Assembly: GCF_000390185.1 (NCBI RefSeq)
Contig: NZ_AQHR01000041.1
Span: forward strand, 124,001-188,000
From: Lunatimonas lonarensis
Lineage (GTDB): Bacteria > Bacteroidota > Bacteroidia > Cytophagales > Cyclobacteriaceae
Direction: 5' to 3'
DNA: 64,000 nucleotides
Positions 1-8,679 of this stretch are shown piece by piece (positions within the stretch are counted from its first letter, which is position 1; every line of letters starts with the position of its first letter). The notes beneath the pieces are model-generated. The model was given only the letters and a program-made list of their open reading frames with translations. It had not been told where the DNA came from and ran no database searches. Both the position numbers and the translations under genes were made by a program.

Positions 1-47
1 GCTTCCTTCCGGACCTGGGGGATTCAGCAGGAGCTGGTCGTGCCGCT
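1..47 (-). ncRNA. ffs: Signal recognition particle 4.5S RNA, 5' part (truncated by window edge)
   Basis: Read on the minus strand, the last bases before the left edge contain AGGTCCGGAAGGAAGC, the nearly invariant GGAA-loop and Ffh-binding segment of bacterial SRP RNA. It is preceded by a C-rich strand that would pair with sequence lying outside the window. The RNA scaffolds Ffh during co-translational targeting of membrane proteins. The 5' end near position 47 is inferred from the promoter box at 53-60; the 3' half is missing here. Confidence 0.8.
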
Positions 48-52
48 TGGTA

Positions 53-82
53 CAAAGGTACATATTTTGGATATCACTGCAA
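53..82 (-). promoter_or_regulatory. Promoter of ffs (Bacteroidota type)
   Basis: On the minus strand a TACCTTTG box (53-60) matches the Bacteroidota -7 consensus TAnnTTTG. A TTG at 80-82 lies 19 bases upstream, within the usual spacing. Transcription would start around position 47, just before the SRP RNA body. Confidence 0.6.
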
Positions 83-212
83 TATAGTCCTTGTGTTTTC
101 CTATCAAAAAGGCGTAAAAAACTCATTATCACGCCAAAAAATATAGAAATACGGACAGATATTATTTTACAGGCTCCGCATAAAGGGTCACCGGGTAGGG
201 GATTGGTTCTTG

Positions 213-220
213 TACATTTG
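213..220 (+). promoter_or_regulatory. Possible -7 promoter box upstream of lipoprotein gene
   Basis: TACATTTG matches TAnnTTTG. No TTG occurs at the right distance upstream, and the implied 5' leader to the gene at 360 is about 130 bases, so the call is weak. The rest of 83-359 shows no convincing gene. Confidence 0.25.
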
Positions 221-359
221 TCTACAAGTAGCTACTTCGGCATCAAAATTGCAAGCTGACTTACCAGGAACTCGTAGGTAAGAACCGTTTCCGGCTGGCG
301 GAAATCGTTTCCCAATGGGTATTCCTTCATTACTAGTTAAAGAACAAAAAACACACACT

Positions 360-665
360 ATGCGAGTAATTAAATCCATACTTATTTTTTCGTTTCTGAT
401 CATCATGGGAAGCTGTGCTGTTTTTCAGCCGCGTATTCCCTATAGGATAGGCATGTCCGAATCCAAATTTTTACGCCAGAACCGTACTGCTGTTATCAGC
501 CAATTGGGTGATGGTCAGAAGGTATATCGTGTTAATTCCGATGAGCGTTTTTATCTACTCGTCACTTTTGAAAACGGGGTACTTACCCAATTAGAAGAAA
601 GGGAACTGGCTCCCATTTGGCAGCAGCAGCGGATTATGGAAGAGAATCCTCCAGTAAACCGATAG
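360..665 (+). CDS. Small putative lipoprotein, BamE/SmpA-like pattern
   Basis: A 101-aa protein. The start at 360 is preferred over an in-frame upstream ATG at 315 because it begins directly with a signal peptide: a basic residue, a hydrophobic stretch, then a Cys after Met-Gly-Ser at about residue 19, a plausible lipobox. The mature part has an 'IGMSESKF' segment followed by short strands ending in 'FENGVL'. That layout loosely resembles small BamE/SmpA-fold lipoproteins (a start-of-domain G-M-S motif, then a strand with an F-x-N-G-x-L turn). The family is not firmly recognised. It is likely anchored to the outer membrane. It stands alone between ffs and the trp operon. Confidence 0.6.
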   Translation: MRVIKSILIFSFLIIMGSCAVFQPRIPYRIGMSESKFLRQNRTAVISQLGDGQKVYRVNSDERFYLLVTFENGVLTQLEERELAPIWQQQRIMEENPPVNR

Positions 666-701
666 GGTATCCCATAGATTTGGGTCAAATAAAAATGTCA
701 A

Positions 702-735
702 TTGTTTTTTTAATTCAATGGGCTTTCTATATTTG
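702..735 (+). promoter_or_regulatory. Promoter of the trp operon
   Basis: TATATTTG at 728-735 is a perfect Bacteroidota -7 box, with a TTG at 702-704, 23 bases upstream (the upper end of accepted spacing). Transcription should start near 740-744, only a few bases before the leader-peptide ATG at 745, so the leader mRNA would be almost leaderless. Confidence 0.6.
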
Positions 736-744
736 CCCTACATT

Positions 745-795
745 ATGAAAAAGGCATTTGATGTTCAAAATTGGTGGTGGTTTAGCTTCTCATAA
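745..795 (+). CDS. trpL: trp operon leader peptide
   Basis: A 16-codon ORF, MKKAFDVQNWWWFSFS, with three consecutive Trp codons at 772-780 and its stop at 793-795. Leader peptides of this kind act as tryptophan sensors: when charged tRNA-Trp is scarce the ribosome stalls on the Trp codons and steers folding of the downstream RNA towards the antiterminator. It lies 94 bp before trpE and immediately before a set of mutually exclusive hairpins. It is too short for routine gene calling. The Trp run, the position and the downstream attenuator together make the assignment strong. Confidence 0.9.
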   Translation: MKKAFDVQNWWWFSFS

Positions 796-864
796 CAGAA
801 GTTCAGCTGCTTATTGCCCTTTTTGAACCATAACATAGAGGCTTGCTGGACTTCCAGTAAGCCT
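784..864 (+). promoter_or_regulatory. trp attenuator: alternative hairpins 1:2, 2:3 and 3:4
   Basis: Three exclusive pairings can be drawn. Hairpin 1:2 pairs 784-790 with 797-803 (7 bp, one G-U) and overlaps the leader stop codon. Antiterminator 2:3 pairs 798-807 with 845-854 (10 bp, one G-U). Terminator 3:4 pairs 839-849 with 854-864 (11 bp, one G-U) and is followed by a T-run. A ribosome stalled on the Trp codons (772-780) would cover segment 1, free segment 2 and favour 2:3; translation through to the stop would favour 1:2 and the terminator. This is the classical trp attenuation logic, read directly from complementarity. Confidence 0.85.
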
Positions 865-870
865 TTTTTA
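839..870 (+). terminator. Intrinsic terminator of the trp attenuator
   Basis: An 11-bp stem (839-849 with 854-864) and a 4-base loop, followed by TTTTTT, 20 bp before trpE. It forms the 3:4 structure of the attenuator. Confidence 0.9.
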
Positions 871-889
871 ATTCAAACCAGTGTAAAGT

Positions 890-2296
890 ATGGAAACGTT
901 CACTATAAAAACCCGCTTTAAACGACTTTTGGCAGATACGCTGACACCGGTCAGCATCTATCTGCAAGTTAGGGATCGGTACTCCAATCCCATCCTGCTG
1001 GAGAGTTCCGACTACCATGGCAATGACAACAGTTATTCCTATATATGCTGTGATCCCATTGCTACTTTTTCGTTGGTCAACGGAGAGATCCGGGAAACCT
1101 ATCCGGATCTCTCCGGTCATACCTATACCCTTCAAAAAGGAGACCGGGTTATGGATTCCCTGCAGGCGTTTTCAAGAAGGTTTCAAGATCAAAAACTGGA
1201 TTTCAAATTCATTACCTCCGGATTGTTCGGTTACACCCAATACGATGCGGTTTCGCATTTTGAGGATATCACCTTGACGCGTCCCGGTGCAAGTGAGCAG
1301 CCAATTATGCAGTATGCGGTGTACCGGAACATGATTGTGGTAGACCATTTCAAAAACGAGCTTTACATTATCGAACATTACCTTGAGGGCGAGGATGGGG
1401 AGTCGGGCATCCCCCGGATAGAGATGATCCTAAACAACAAAAATATCCCGAGTTATTCATTCCAGTTGGAAGGGGAGGAAACATCCAATTATACGGATCT
1501 TGAATTTCTGGACATTCTGAGCAAAGGTAGGGACCACTGTTTTAAGGGAGATGTTTTCCAGATTGTTTTGTCCAGGTCTTTTTCGGCGGGCTTCACGGGA
1601 GACGAATTCAACGTGTACCGTGCCCTGCGATCCATTAACCCCTCTCCCTACCTGTTCTACTTTGACTACGGATCCTACAAGGTGTTTGGAAGTTCCCCGG
1701 AAGCACAGATTGTGATCAAGGGAAACAAGGCGACGATTTATCCGATAGCCGGAACCTTTCGCCGAACAGGCAATGATCAGGCAGATGCAGAGCTTGCCAT
1801 CAAACTCTACGACGATCCAAAAGAAAATTCCGAGCATGTAATGCTGGTAGACCTTGCAAGAAATGATTTAAGTAGGTCATCTGAAAAAGTTGAGGTAGAG
1901 GTATTTAAGGAAATACAATATTATTCCCATGTCATTCACTTGGTATCCAAGGTCACGGGGGTTTTGCCCGCAGGTGCAAATCCACTGCAACTCGTAGCGG
2001 ATACTTTTCCCGCTGGGACGCTTTCAGGCGCACCCAAATACCGGGCGATGGAACTAATAGACGGGCTGGAAAACAGTGCCAGGGGTTTCTATGGTGGGGC
2101 AATCGGCTATTTGGGCTTCAATGGAGACTTTAACCATGCCATTCTGATCCGTTCTTTTGTCTCCGAAAGCAACCGATTAAAATTTCAGGCAGGAGCGGGC
2201 GTGGTGGCCAAGTCTTCCATAGAGTCGGAATTGCAGGAGGTGAGCAATAAACTGGCTGCGCTTCGGGCTGCATTGCTCCGTGCCGAGGAGATTTGA
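890..2296 (+). CDS. trpE: Anthranilate synthase component I
   Basis: A 468-aa chorismate-utilising enzyme that makes anthranilate from chorismate with ammonia supplied by TrpG, the first committed step of tryptophan synthesis. The N-terminal domain holds the LLESS motif (about residues 36-40), the known tryptophan feedback-binding element of TrpE. The C-terminal chorismate-binding domain shows 'PAGTLSGAPK' and 'GFYGGAIGYLGFNG', typical of the family. Length is normal. It is the first structural gene after the attenuator. A 133-bp gap separates it from trpG. Confidence 0.96.
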   Translation: METFTIKTRFKRLLADTLTPVSIYLQVRDRYSNPILLESSDYHGNDNSYSYICCDPIATFSLVNGEIRETYPDLSGHTYTLQKGDRVMDSLQAFSRRFQDQKLDFKFITSGLFGYTQYDAVSHFEDITLTRPGASEQPIMQYAVYRNMIVVDHFKNELYIIEHYLEGEDGESGIPRIEMILNNKNIPSYSFQLEGEETSNYTDLEFLDILSKGRDHCFKGDVFQIVLSRSFSAGFTGDEFNVYRALRSINPSPYLFYFDYGSYKVFGSSPEAQIVIKGNKATIYPIAGTFRRTGNDQADAELAIKLYDDPKENSEHVMLVDLARNDLSRSSEKVEVEVFKEIQYYSHVIHLVSKVTGVLPAGANPLQLVADTFPAGTLSGAPKYRAMELIDGLENSARGFYGGAIGYLGFNGDFNHAILIRSFVSESNRLKFQAGAGVVAKSSIESELQEVSNKLAALRAALLRAEEI

Positions 2297-2429
2297 CATC
2301 GCCCGCAGATACCGTCAATGGATTTGGCGGTTAAAACAACGCAAAACGATTGAGGTAACAGAATAACTTAAATCTGCTGACCTCTGGAATACCGGATGAT
2401 TACCGCCAATAAACGACAATAAGACACAA

Positions 2430-2996
2430 ATGAAGATACTTGTTTTGGATAATTACGATTCCTTTACCTATAACCTGGTGTACATCGTCCGTGAACTGGG
2501 ATATGGCAAGCACATGGATATCTACCGAAACGACAAAATCCGCCTGGAAGATGTGGCTGGTTACGATAAGATACTCCTTTCTCCCGGTCCGGGTGTCCCC
2601 GAAGATGCGGGCATCATGCCTGCACTGCTGAAACAATATGGCAGCGAAAAGGATATTTTAGGCGTTTGTTTGGGCCATCAGGCCATAGGAGAGGCCTATG
2701 GTTCCGGGTTGATCAACCTCACCGAGGTGGTACACGGTGTGGCCTCCAAGATAAAGGTCAAAGAAGACCTGCTATTCAAGGGGCTTCCGGAATCGTTCAC
2801 GGTTGGGCGGTACCATAGCTGGGTGATAGATGAAAGTACGCTTCCCTCCGAACTGGAGGTAATAGCCAAGACTCCGGATGGGCAGATCATGGCAGTCAGG
2901 CATGTTGCGCACCGGGTTCGGGGTGTGCAGTTTCATCCTGAGAGTATCCTTACGGAGCACGGGGTAGCCATGATGCAAAATTGGCTTGGGTCATAG
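2430..2996 (+). CDS. trpG: Anthranilate synthase component II (glutamine amidotransferase)
   Basis: A 188-aa class I glutamine amidotransferase that hydrolyses glutamine and passes ammonia to TrpE. The catalytic triad is visible: Cys80 in GVCLGHQAIG, and His169 and Glu171 in FHPES. The oxyanion-type 'SPGPG' turn is at about residues 51-55. It is a stand-alone subunit, not fused to TrpD. It could in principle also serve aminodeoxychorismate synthase (PabA role), as in some bacteria; the operon position favours TrpG. Confidence 0.95.
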   Translation: MKILVLDNYDSFTYNLVYIVRELGYGKHMDIYRNDKIRLEDVAGYDKILLSPGPGVPEDAGIMPALLKQYGSEKDILGVCLGHQAIGEAYGSGLINLTEVVHGVASKIKVKEDLLFKGLPESFTVGRYHSWVIDESTLPSELEVIAKTPDGQIMAVRHVAHRVRGVQFHPESILTEHGVAMMQNWLGS

Positions 2997-3109
2997 CAAT
3001 TCCTTGGACGGCAAATTAGGCCTCATAGACTAGGCAGGGACCACTGAGGGGATACAAAAACGAGTAGGGAAGACAAGTTCCGGCTTTTAATCAACTTAAT
3101 CATAACGAG

Positions 3110-4120
3110 ATGAAGGATATATTAAACCATCTAATTGAGCATAAGACGCTGACGAAGGAGCAGGCAAAGGAGGTGTTGAAGGGAGTTACTTCAGGTGCGT
3201 ATAACCCCAGTCAAATGGCCGCGTTTATGACCGTTTTTCTGATGCGCAGCGTTCGGGTAGAGGAGCTGATGGGGTTCAGGGAGGCGATGCTGGAAATGTG
3301 TATTCCCGTTGAAATAGATGAGTACGACGCCATCGATCTTTGCGGAACCGGTGGCGATGGGAAGGATACCTTCAATATCTCTACATTGGCATCCTTTATC
3401 GTGGCCGGAGCCGGGCAGAATGTGGCCAAACACGGCAACGTGGGCGTCTCGTCCGTTTGTGGTTCCTCCAATTTGTTGGCGCATTTTGGCTATGAGTTTA
3501 CCAATGATATGGACAAGATCCGCAAGAGTCTGGACGAAGCGGGCATCTGCTTTCTACATGCGCCCCTGTTTCACCCGGCCATGAAAAATGTGGGGCCTAT
3601 CCGGCGGGAATTGGGGGTGAAGACGTTTTTCAATATGCTGGGTCCTATGGTTAATCCGAGCTTTCCGCGCAGGCAGCTCGTGGGTGTGTTCAGTTTGGAG
3701 CTGGCAAGGATGTATGCTTACCTGTACCAGAAGAGCCATACCCAGTTCAGCATCATCCATTCGCTGGATGGGTACGATGAGATCTCCCTCACGGGTAGCT
3801 TTAAGTTGATATCCAACCATGGGGAAAGGCTTTTAACTCCCGAAGCCGTAGGGATGTCGAAGTTGGCCCCAACGGAAATTTTGGGCGGTGCTACGGTGGC
3901 CGAATCGGCCGGTCTATTTCTGGAAATTCTGAAAGGGAACGGAACGACTGCCCAAGAAAGTGTGGTTGTAGCGAATGCCGGCGCAGCGCTTGCCACCGCC
4001 GACCTGAATCTGGGCCTTGAAGAAGGTATTGCCAAAGCCCGGGAATCGTTAAAATCGGGGCGTGCCCTGAGTGTGTTTAAAGCTCTTATAAATCCCAAAA
4101 CCACCTTAGCCGTGGATTAA
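3110..4120 (+). CDS. trpD: Anthranilate phosphoribosyltransferase
   Basis: A 336-aa enzyme that transfers the phosphoribosyl group of PRPP to anthranilate. The PRPP-binding glycine loop CGTGGDG is at residues 78-84, and KHGNVGVSS, contacting substrate, follows. Length is typical of the unfused bacterial enzyme. It lies 113 bp after trpG and 81 bp before trpC; these gaps are wider than those between the later genes and hold no evident terminator. Confidence 0.96.
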   Translation: MKDILNHLIEHKTLTKEQAKEVLKGVTSGAYNPSQMAAFMTVFLMRSVRVEELMGFREAMLEMCIPVEIDEYDAIDLCGTGGDGKDTFNISTLASFIVAGAGQNVAKHGNVGVSSVCGSSNLLAHFGYEFTNDMDKIRKSLDEAGICFLHAPLFHPAMKNVGPIRRELGVKTFFNMLGPMVNPSFPRRQLVGVFSLELARMYAYLYQKSHTQFSIIHSLDGYDEISLTGSFKLISNHGERLLTPEAVGMSKLAPTEILGGATVAESAGLFLEILKGNGTTAQESVVVANAGAALATADLNLGLEEGIAKARESLKSGRALSVFKALINPKTTLAVD

Positions 4121-4201
4121 TATTAAAGCGAGCACGATCCGAGAGACAACGTGAGGAACGGTCGTGAAACCTGCGACCATTAAAGAACAAAATAGTATCA
4201 G

Positions 4202-5023
4202 ATGAACATATTGGATCAAATCGTCGCCGACAAAAAAAAGGAAGTTGCCGAAAACAAAGCGATGGTACCTTTGATGCGGTTGGAGAAAAGCCCCTTTTTT
4301 GATGGAAAAACCGTTTCCATGCGAAAATACCTGCTCAATCCGGAGAAAACAGGCATCATCGCGGAGTTTAAGCGAAAATCGCCTTCCAAAGGATGGATCA
4401 ATGCGACTGCCAAGGTGGAGAAAACCACCATCGGATATATGCAGGCAGGTGCCTCCGCACTGTCGGTACTGACGGATAAGGTATATTTTGGTGGAGACAA
4501 CGAGGACCTGATTGCTGCACGAAAATTCAATTTTTGCCCTATCCTTCGAAAGGATTTTATGATCGATGAGTACCAGTTCGTAGAGGCTAAATCCATCGGG
4601 GCAGACTGTGTGTTGTTGATAGCGGCCATCCTCGAACCTAAGCGACTGGAAGAGTTGGCGAAATTCGCAAAAAGCCTTGGCCTCGAAGTGTTGATGGAAG
4701 TGCATGATGCCGAAGAGTTGGATCGGTCTCTAAATCCCTACTTGGACGTGGTCGGGGTAAACAATCGGAACCTTAAAACCTTTGACGTATCTGTGGAAAC
4801 TTCATTGAACCTCTTGGATAGGATTCCCGATGAGTTCGTAAAGATTTCGGAGAGTGGCCTATCTGATCCGGGCACGCTCGTGCAGTTAAAGGAAGCCGGG
4901 TTCCAGGGGTTTTTGATCGGTGAAAACTTCATGAAAAGCATACGGCCACACCAAGCGGCCTACAACTTCATGAATGCCTATAGAGACCTTCTAGCTGAAA
5001 GCGCTTCAGCCGCGACGCCATGA
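4202..5023 (+). CDS. trpC: Indole-3-glycerol-phosphate synthase
   Basis: A 273-aa (beta/alpha)8 barrel enzyme that closes and decarboxylates CdRP to indole-3-glycerol phosphate. The catalytic 'EFKRKSPSKG' motif lies at about residues 55-64 (Glu55, Lys57), followed by 'ILRKDF' and 'GVNNRNL', all family signatures. Its end overlaps the start of trpF by 4 bp (ATGA), indicating translational coupling. Confidence 0.96.
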   Translation: MNILDQIVADKKKEVAENKAMVPLMRLEKSPFFDGKTVSMRKYLLNPEKTGIIAEFKRKSPSKGWINATAKVEKTTIGYMQAGASALSVLTDKVYFGGDNEDLIAARKFNFCPILRKDFMIDEYQFVEAKSIGADCVLLIAAILEPKRLEELAKFAKSLGLEVLMEVHDAEELDRSLNPYLDVVGVNNRNLKTFDVSVETSLNLLDRIPDEFVKISESGLSDPGTLVQLKEAGFQGFLIGENFMKSIRPHQAAYNFMNAYRDLLAESASAATP

Positions 5024-5655
5024 TCGTAAAAGTCTGCGGTATGCGCGATCCGGAGAATATTCGGGATCTGTTGGCAATGGCCAAGCCGGATTTGATGGGC
5101 CTGATCTTCTACCCACGTTCGTCCAGGTATGTGATGAACGGGACCGCAGATCCGGAATTTTACAGGGAGTTGGATGTGACAAAGGTCGGGGTATTTGTAC
5201 AGGAACCGCTGGATCAATTGCTGGATAAGGTCGCCCGGTATGGTTTGGGGTATGCACAGCTGCACGGAGATGAAGACTCAGCCTATGTAGCGGCGCTACG
5301 GGCATCGAGTCCGGTAAAAATAATAAAGGTATTTCGGATAGCTTCCGATTGGGATTGGGCTGAAGTGGATCCTTTCCTTCATGAGTCGGATTGGTTTCTG
5401 TTTGATACCGCAACCCCGCAGTTTGGTGGTTCAGGAAAGACCTTTTCTTGGGATCTTCTGAGAAGGTACCCCTACCAAGTCCCTTTCCTTCTAAGTGGGG
5501 GAATTGGCGAAGCCCACGCGGTGGAAATCAGGCAACTGATGAAGGAGGTACCATCGATGCTGGGCGTGGATATCAATTCGAAATTTGAACTGGCTCCGGC
5601 AAGGAAGGATGTTTCCAAAATCCAAACATTTATACAAGAACTAAGATTAAGCTAA
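5020..5655 (+). CDS. trpF: Phosphoribosylanthranilate isomerase
   Basis: A 211-aa barrel enzyme catalysing the Amadori rearrangement of PRA to CdRP, the step before TrpC. The N-terminal 'KVCGMR' holds the general-base Cys6. The segment around 'LFDTATPQFGGSGKTFSW' holds the catalytic Asp, and 'LSGGIG' is the phosphate-binding loop. It overlaps trpC by 4 bp. TrpC and TrpF are separate here, unlike the enterobacterial fusion. Confidence 0.95.
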   Translation: MIVKVCGMRDPENIRDLLAMAKPDLMGLIFYPRSSRYVMNGTADPEFYRELDVTKVGVFVQEPLDQLLDKVARYGLGYAQLHGDEDSAYVAALRASSPVKIIKVFRIASDWDWAEVDPFLHESDWFLFDTATPQFGGSGKTFSWDLLRRYPYQVPFLLSGGIGEAHAVEIRQLMKEVPSMLGVDINSKFELAPARKDVSKIQTFIQELRLS

Positions 5656-5688
5656 TACACTCCAAGTGGGGTAGAAAATAGGTTTGAT

Positions 5689-6867
5689 ATGATCAAAGTT
5701 GATGAAAACGGGTTTTACGGAAGGTTTGGCGGTGCCTTCATTCCGGAAATGTTGTACCCAAATATAGAAGAGCTGCGTGAGAATTACCTTCAGCTCATCG
5801 AAACCGATGAATTCCAGCAGGAATTCCGGTACCTGTTACGGGACTACGTAGGAAGGCCTACGCCGTTGTTTTTGGCTTCTCGTCTGTCGGAGAAGTACAG
5901 GGCAAAGATATACCTAAAGCGCGAGGACCTGTGCCACACGGGTGCACACAAGGTGAACAACACCATTGGGCAGATCATTTTGGCCCGTAAGCTCGGCAAG
6001 AAGCGGATCATCGCAGAAACGGGTGCCGGTCAGCATGGGGTGGCCACCGCAACCGTATGTGCGCTTATGGGCATGGAATGCACGGTATACATGGGTTCGG
6101 TAGACATGGAGCGCCAAAAGCCGAATGTGGAGCGCATGCGGATCTTGGGTGCCAAGGTGGTTCCCGCCACGTCCGGAAGCAAGACCCTAAAGGATGCCAC
6201 AAACGAAGCTATGAGGCAGTGGATCAACAATCCGGTAGATACACACTATATCATTGGTTCAGTGGTAGGACCCCATCCCTATCCTGAGATGGTTGCACGG
6301 TTTCAGTCGGTGATCAGCGAGGAGATCAAAGCGCAAATGCTGGAAAAAGAAGGAAGGCCTAATCCGGACATTGTCATTGCCTGTGTGGGTGGTGGGAGCA
6401 ACGCTGCGGGTGCTTTTTACCATTATTACAACGAGCCATCGGTGAGACTGGTAGCTGCGGAGGCGGCCGGACTGGGTGTTCACACCGGTAAATCCGCGGC
6501 CACGACGGCACTGGGAAAAATCGGGATTTTACATGGCAGCCAAACGCTGCTCATGCAGACCGAAGACGGACAGGTGGTAGAACCACATTCCATTTCCGCC
6601 GGGTTGGACTACCCGGGGATAGGCCCCGTACATGCCCATCTATTTGACAGTGGTCGGGGAGAGTTCATTGCAGTAGAGGATGAAGCGGCCATGGTCGCTG
6701 GAATCGAGTTGAGCCGGTTGGAGGGAATTATTCCCGCGATAGAATCTGCCCATGCGTTTGCCGCGCTGCACCAACTCAGCTACAGTAAAGATGATGTGAT
6801 CGTGATCAATCTCTCGGGCAGGGGAGACAAAGATTTGGAAACCTATATCAAGTGGGGCCAATATTAA
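5689..6867 (+). CDS. trpB: Tryptophan synthase beta chain
   Basis: A 392-aa PLP enzyme that condenses indole with serine to give tryptophan. Lys88 in GAHKVNN forms the Schiff base, and the glycine-rich 'GGGSNAAG' binds the PLP phosphate. Length and motifs fit the TrpB1 type, which works as a complex with TrpA. The gene is 33 bp after trpF and 10 bp before trpA. Confidence 0.97.
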   Translation: MIKVDENGFYGRFGGAFIPEMLYPNIEELRENYLQLIETDEFQQEFRYLLRDYVGRPTPLFLASRLSEKYRAKIYLKREDLCHTGAHKVNNTIGQIILARKLGKKRIIAETGAGQHGVATATVCALMGMECTVYMGSVDMERQKPNVERMRILGAKVVPATSGSKTLKDATNEAMRQWINNPVDTHYIIGSVVGPHPYPEMVARFQSVISEEIKAQMLEKEGRPNPDIVIACVGGGSNAAGAFYHYYNEPSVRLVAAEAAGLGVHTGKSAATTALGKIGILHGSQTLLMQTEDGQVVEPHSISAGLDYPGIGPVHAHLFDSGRGEFIAVEDEAAMVAGIELSRLEGIIPAIESAHAFAALHQLSYSKDDVIVINLSGRGDKDLETYIKWGQY

Positions 6868-6877
6868 CAAAAAAGAA

Positions 6878-7663
6878 ATGAACCGTATCGATAAATTATT
6901 TCGGGAAAAGACCGAAAAAATACTTTCTATTTATTTTACCGCCGGATTCCCCACATTGGAGGATACCTTGCCCATTATGCAGTCCATAGAGGCGGCAGGG
7001 GCTGATATCATCGAGGTAGGGATACCCTATTCGGATCCCATTGCCGATGGGCCTACCATTCAGGAAAGCAATATGGTGGCGCTGGCAAATGGAATGAGCA
7101 TGAAAAAGTTGTTTGACCAGCTGGGGGAAATGAGAACCAAGGTCAGCATACCCGTGATCTTAATGGGATACCTGAATCCTGTCGTGCAGTTTGGCATTGA
7201 GCGTTTCAGCCAAAAATGCCAGGAAGTAGGCGTAGACGGAGTTATTTTACCTGACCTGCCCATGCAGCAGTACCTGCGGGAGTATAAGGAAATCTTTGAT
7301 CGGTATGGATTGAGGAATACCTTTCTGATCTCCCCGCAGACCAGCGAGGCCCGAATCCGAGAAATAGACGAAAATTCCGATGGGTTTATTTACATGGTTT
7401 CATCCGCAAGCATAACCGGTGCAAAGAAGGGAATCACGGATGAACAGATCGCCTATTTCGAGCGCATCCGTGCCATGAATCTTTCCAATCCGCGATTGAT
7501 CGGGTTCGGCATATCCGATAGGGCTAGTTTCATGACCACCTCAACCTACGCGCATGGTGCCATCATAGGCAGTGCTTTTATAAACGTGTTGCGAAAAGGT
7601 GCTGATCATTTGGACCAGGCAATCACGCATTTCATACAGGGAGTAATTACCGAAGAGCAATGA
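6878..7663 (+). CDS. trpA: Tryptophan synthase alpha chain
   Basis: A 261-aa barrel enzyme that cleaves indole-3-glycerol phosphate and channels indole to TrpB. Catalytic residues are visible as Glu46 ('IEVGIPYSDP') and Asp57 ('IADGPTIQ'). It starts 10 bp after trpB and overlaps the DAHP synthase gene by 4 bp (ATGA). Confidence 0.96.
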   Translation: MNRIDKLFREKTEKILSIYFTAGFPTLEDTLPIMQSIEAAGADIIEVGIPYSDPIADGPTIQESNMVALANGMSMKKLFDQLGEMRTKVSIPVILMGYLNPVVQFGIERFSQKCQEVGVDGVILPDLPMQQYLREYKEIFDRYGLRNTFLISPQTSEARIREIDENSDGFIYMVSSASITGAKKGITDEQIAYFERIRAMNLSNPRLIGFGISDRASFMTTSTYAHGAIIGSAFINVLRKGADHLDQAITHFIQGVITEEQ

Positions 7664-8679
7664 TTATTCAGCTAGCTAAGAATACAGATCTCTCTGAGAA
7701 AGAGGATTTGAAACAAAAGATTGGAACCTTTGGCATAAAGGTCACCGAAGTACGTACGCAAATGGGGGATTACCTGATCGGTATTGGCAACAAGGACTTT
7801 GATATCCGGAAAATAGGCCACCTGAAGGGTGTTCAGGACATTCATATCGTCTCGGATGACTATAAACTGGTATCCAAGAAATGGAAAGTAAAACCCACCA
7901 GCATTGATTTGGGAGACGGCATTCGGATAGAGGACGGATCCATGGCGATCATAGCAGGGCCCTGTTCCATCGAGTCCGAGGAACAAATCGCCCGGGTAAT
8001 CCAACACCTTAAGGAAAACAACATCAAAATGATGCGCGGCGGCGTGTTTAAACCCCGCAGCAGCCCCTATGCGTTTCGTGGCCTGGGTCTGGATGGTTTG
8101 AAATGGTGGTATGAACAGGCAAAGGCTGCCGGAATTAAGATTGTCACGGAGGTGATGCAGGTGTCCCAAATCGAGGAGATGGTGGACTACGTGGATATTT
8201 TTCAGGTTGGTGCCAGAAATACACAAAACTTCAACCTTTTGGACGAGCTTGGCAAAGTGGACAAAGCAGTGATGATCAAACGGGGTATTTCCGGAACGAT
8301 TGAGGAGTTATTGCAATCTGCAGAATACGTATTTTCCGGCGGTAACGAGAAGATCATTTTGTGTGAGCGAGGCATTCGCACCTACGAACGGGCGAGCAGA
8401 AATACCCTTGATCTGAACGCCGTGCCTATCCTAAAATCCAAGTCACATCTTCCGGTAATCGTAGATCCCTCCCATGGGATCGGAATTCGGGAGTTTGTGC
8501 CACAAATGGCACTAGCGGGCGTCATGTCCGGTGCGGACGGGATTATCTATGAGGCCCACGAAAACCCTGAAAAGGCCTACTCCGATGGCCAGCAAACGCT
8601 CAATTTTCAACAAAGTGCCCTATTGGCAGCGCAAATTCGGAAGACATTCGCCCTACGAAAGACGTTTCAACTGCTCTAA
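7660..8679 (+). CDS. aroF: 3-deoxy-7-phosphoheptulonate (DAHP) synthase, type I-beta with N-terminal ferredoxin-like domain
   Basis: A 339-aa enzyme condensing PEP and erythrose-4-phosphate, the entry step to the shikimate pathway. Residues 1 to about 75 form a small ferredoxin-like domain of the kind known from Thermotoga-type DAHP synthases, where it mediates aromatic amino acid feedback. The barrel begins at 'IIAGPCSIES' (Cys102, a metal ligand) and continues with 'KPRSSPYAFRG', 'IVDPSHGIG' and 'HENP'. Overlap with trpA by 4 bp places it inside the trp operon, so shikimate flux would fall under trp attenuation. Whether its allosteric effector is Trp, Phe or Tyr cannot be read from sequence. 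Confidence 0.93.
   Translation: MIIQLAKNTDLSEKEDLKQKIGTFGIKVTEVRTQMGDYLIGIGNKDFDIRKIGHLKGVQDIHIVSDDYKLVSKKWKVKPTSIDLGDGIRIEDGSMAIIAGPCSIESEEQIARVIQHLKENNIKMMRGGVFKPRSSPYAFRGLGLDGLKWWYEQAKAAGIKIVTEVMQVSQIEEMVDYVDIFQVGARNTQNFNLLDELGKVDKAVMIKRGISGTIEELLQSAEYVFSGGNEKIILCERGIRTYERASRNTLDLNAVPILKSKSHLPVIVDPSHGIGIREFVPQMALAGVMSGADGIIYEAHENPEKAYSDGQQTLNFQQSALLAAQIRKTFALRKTFQLL

Noticed and set aside
47-406. Two short overlapping reading frames on opposite strands near the left edge
   Set aside because: They overlap the ffs promoter and the lipoprotein start, lack family resemblance and use weak starts.
2324-2409. 8-bp inverted repeat TTGGCGGT/ACCGCCAA spaced 70 bp in the trpE-trpG gap
   Set aside because: Short arms with a long loop are expected by chance at this scale; no T-run or conserved element nearby.
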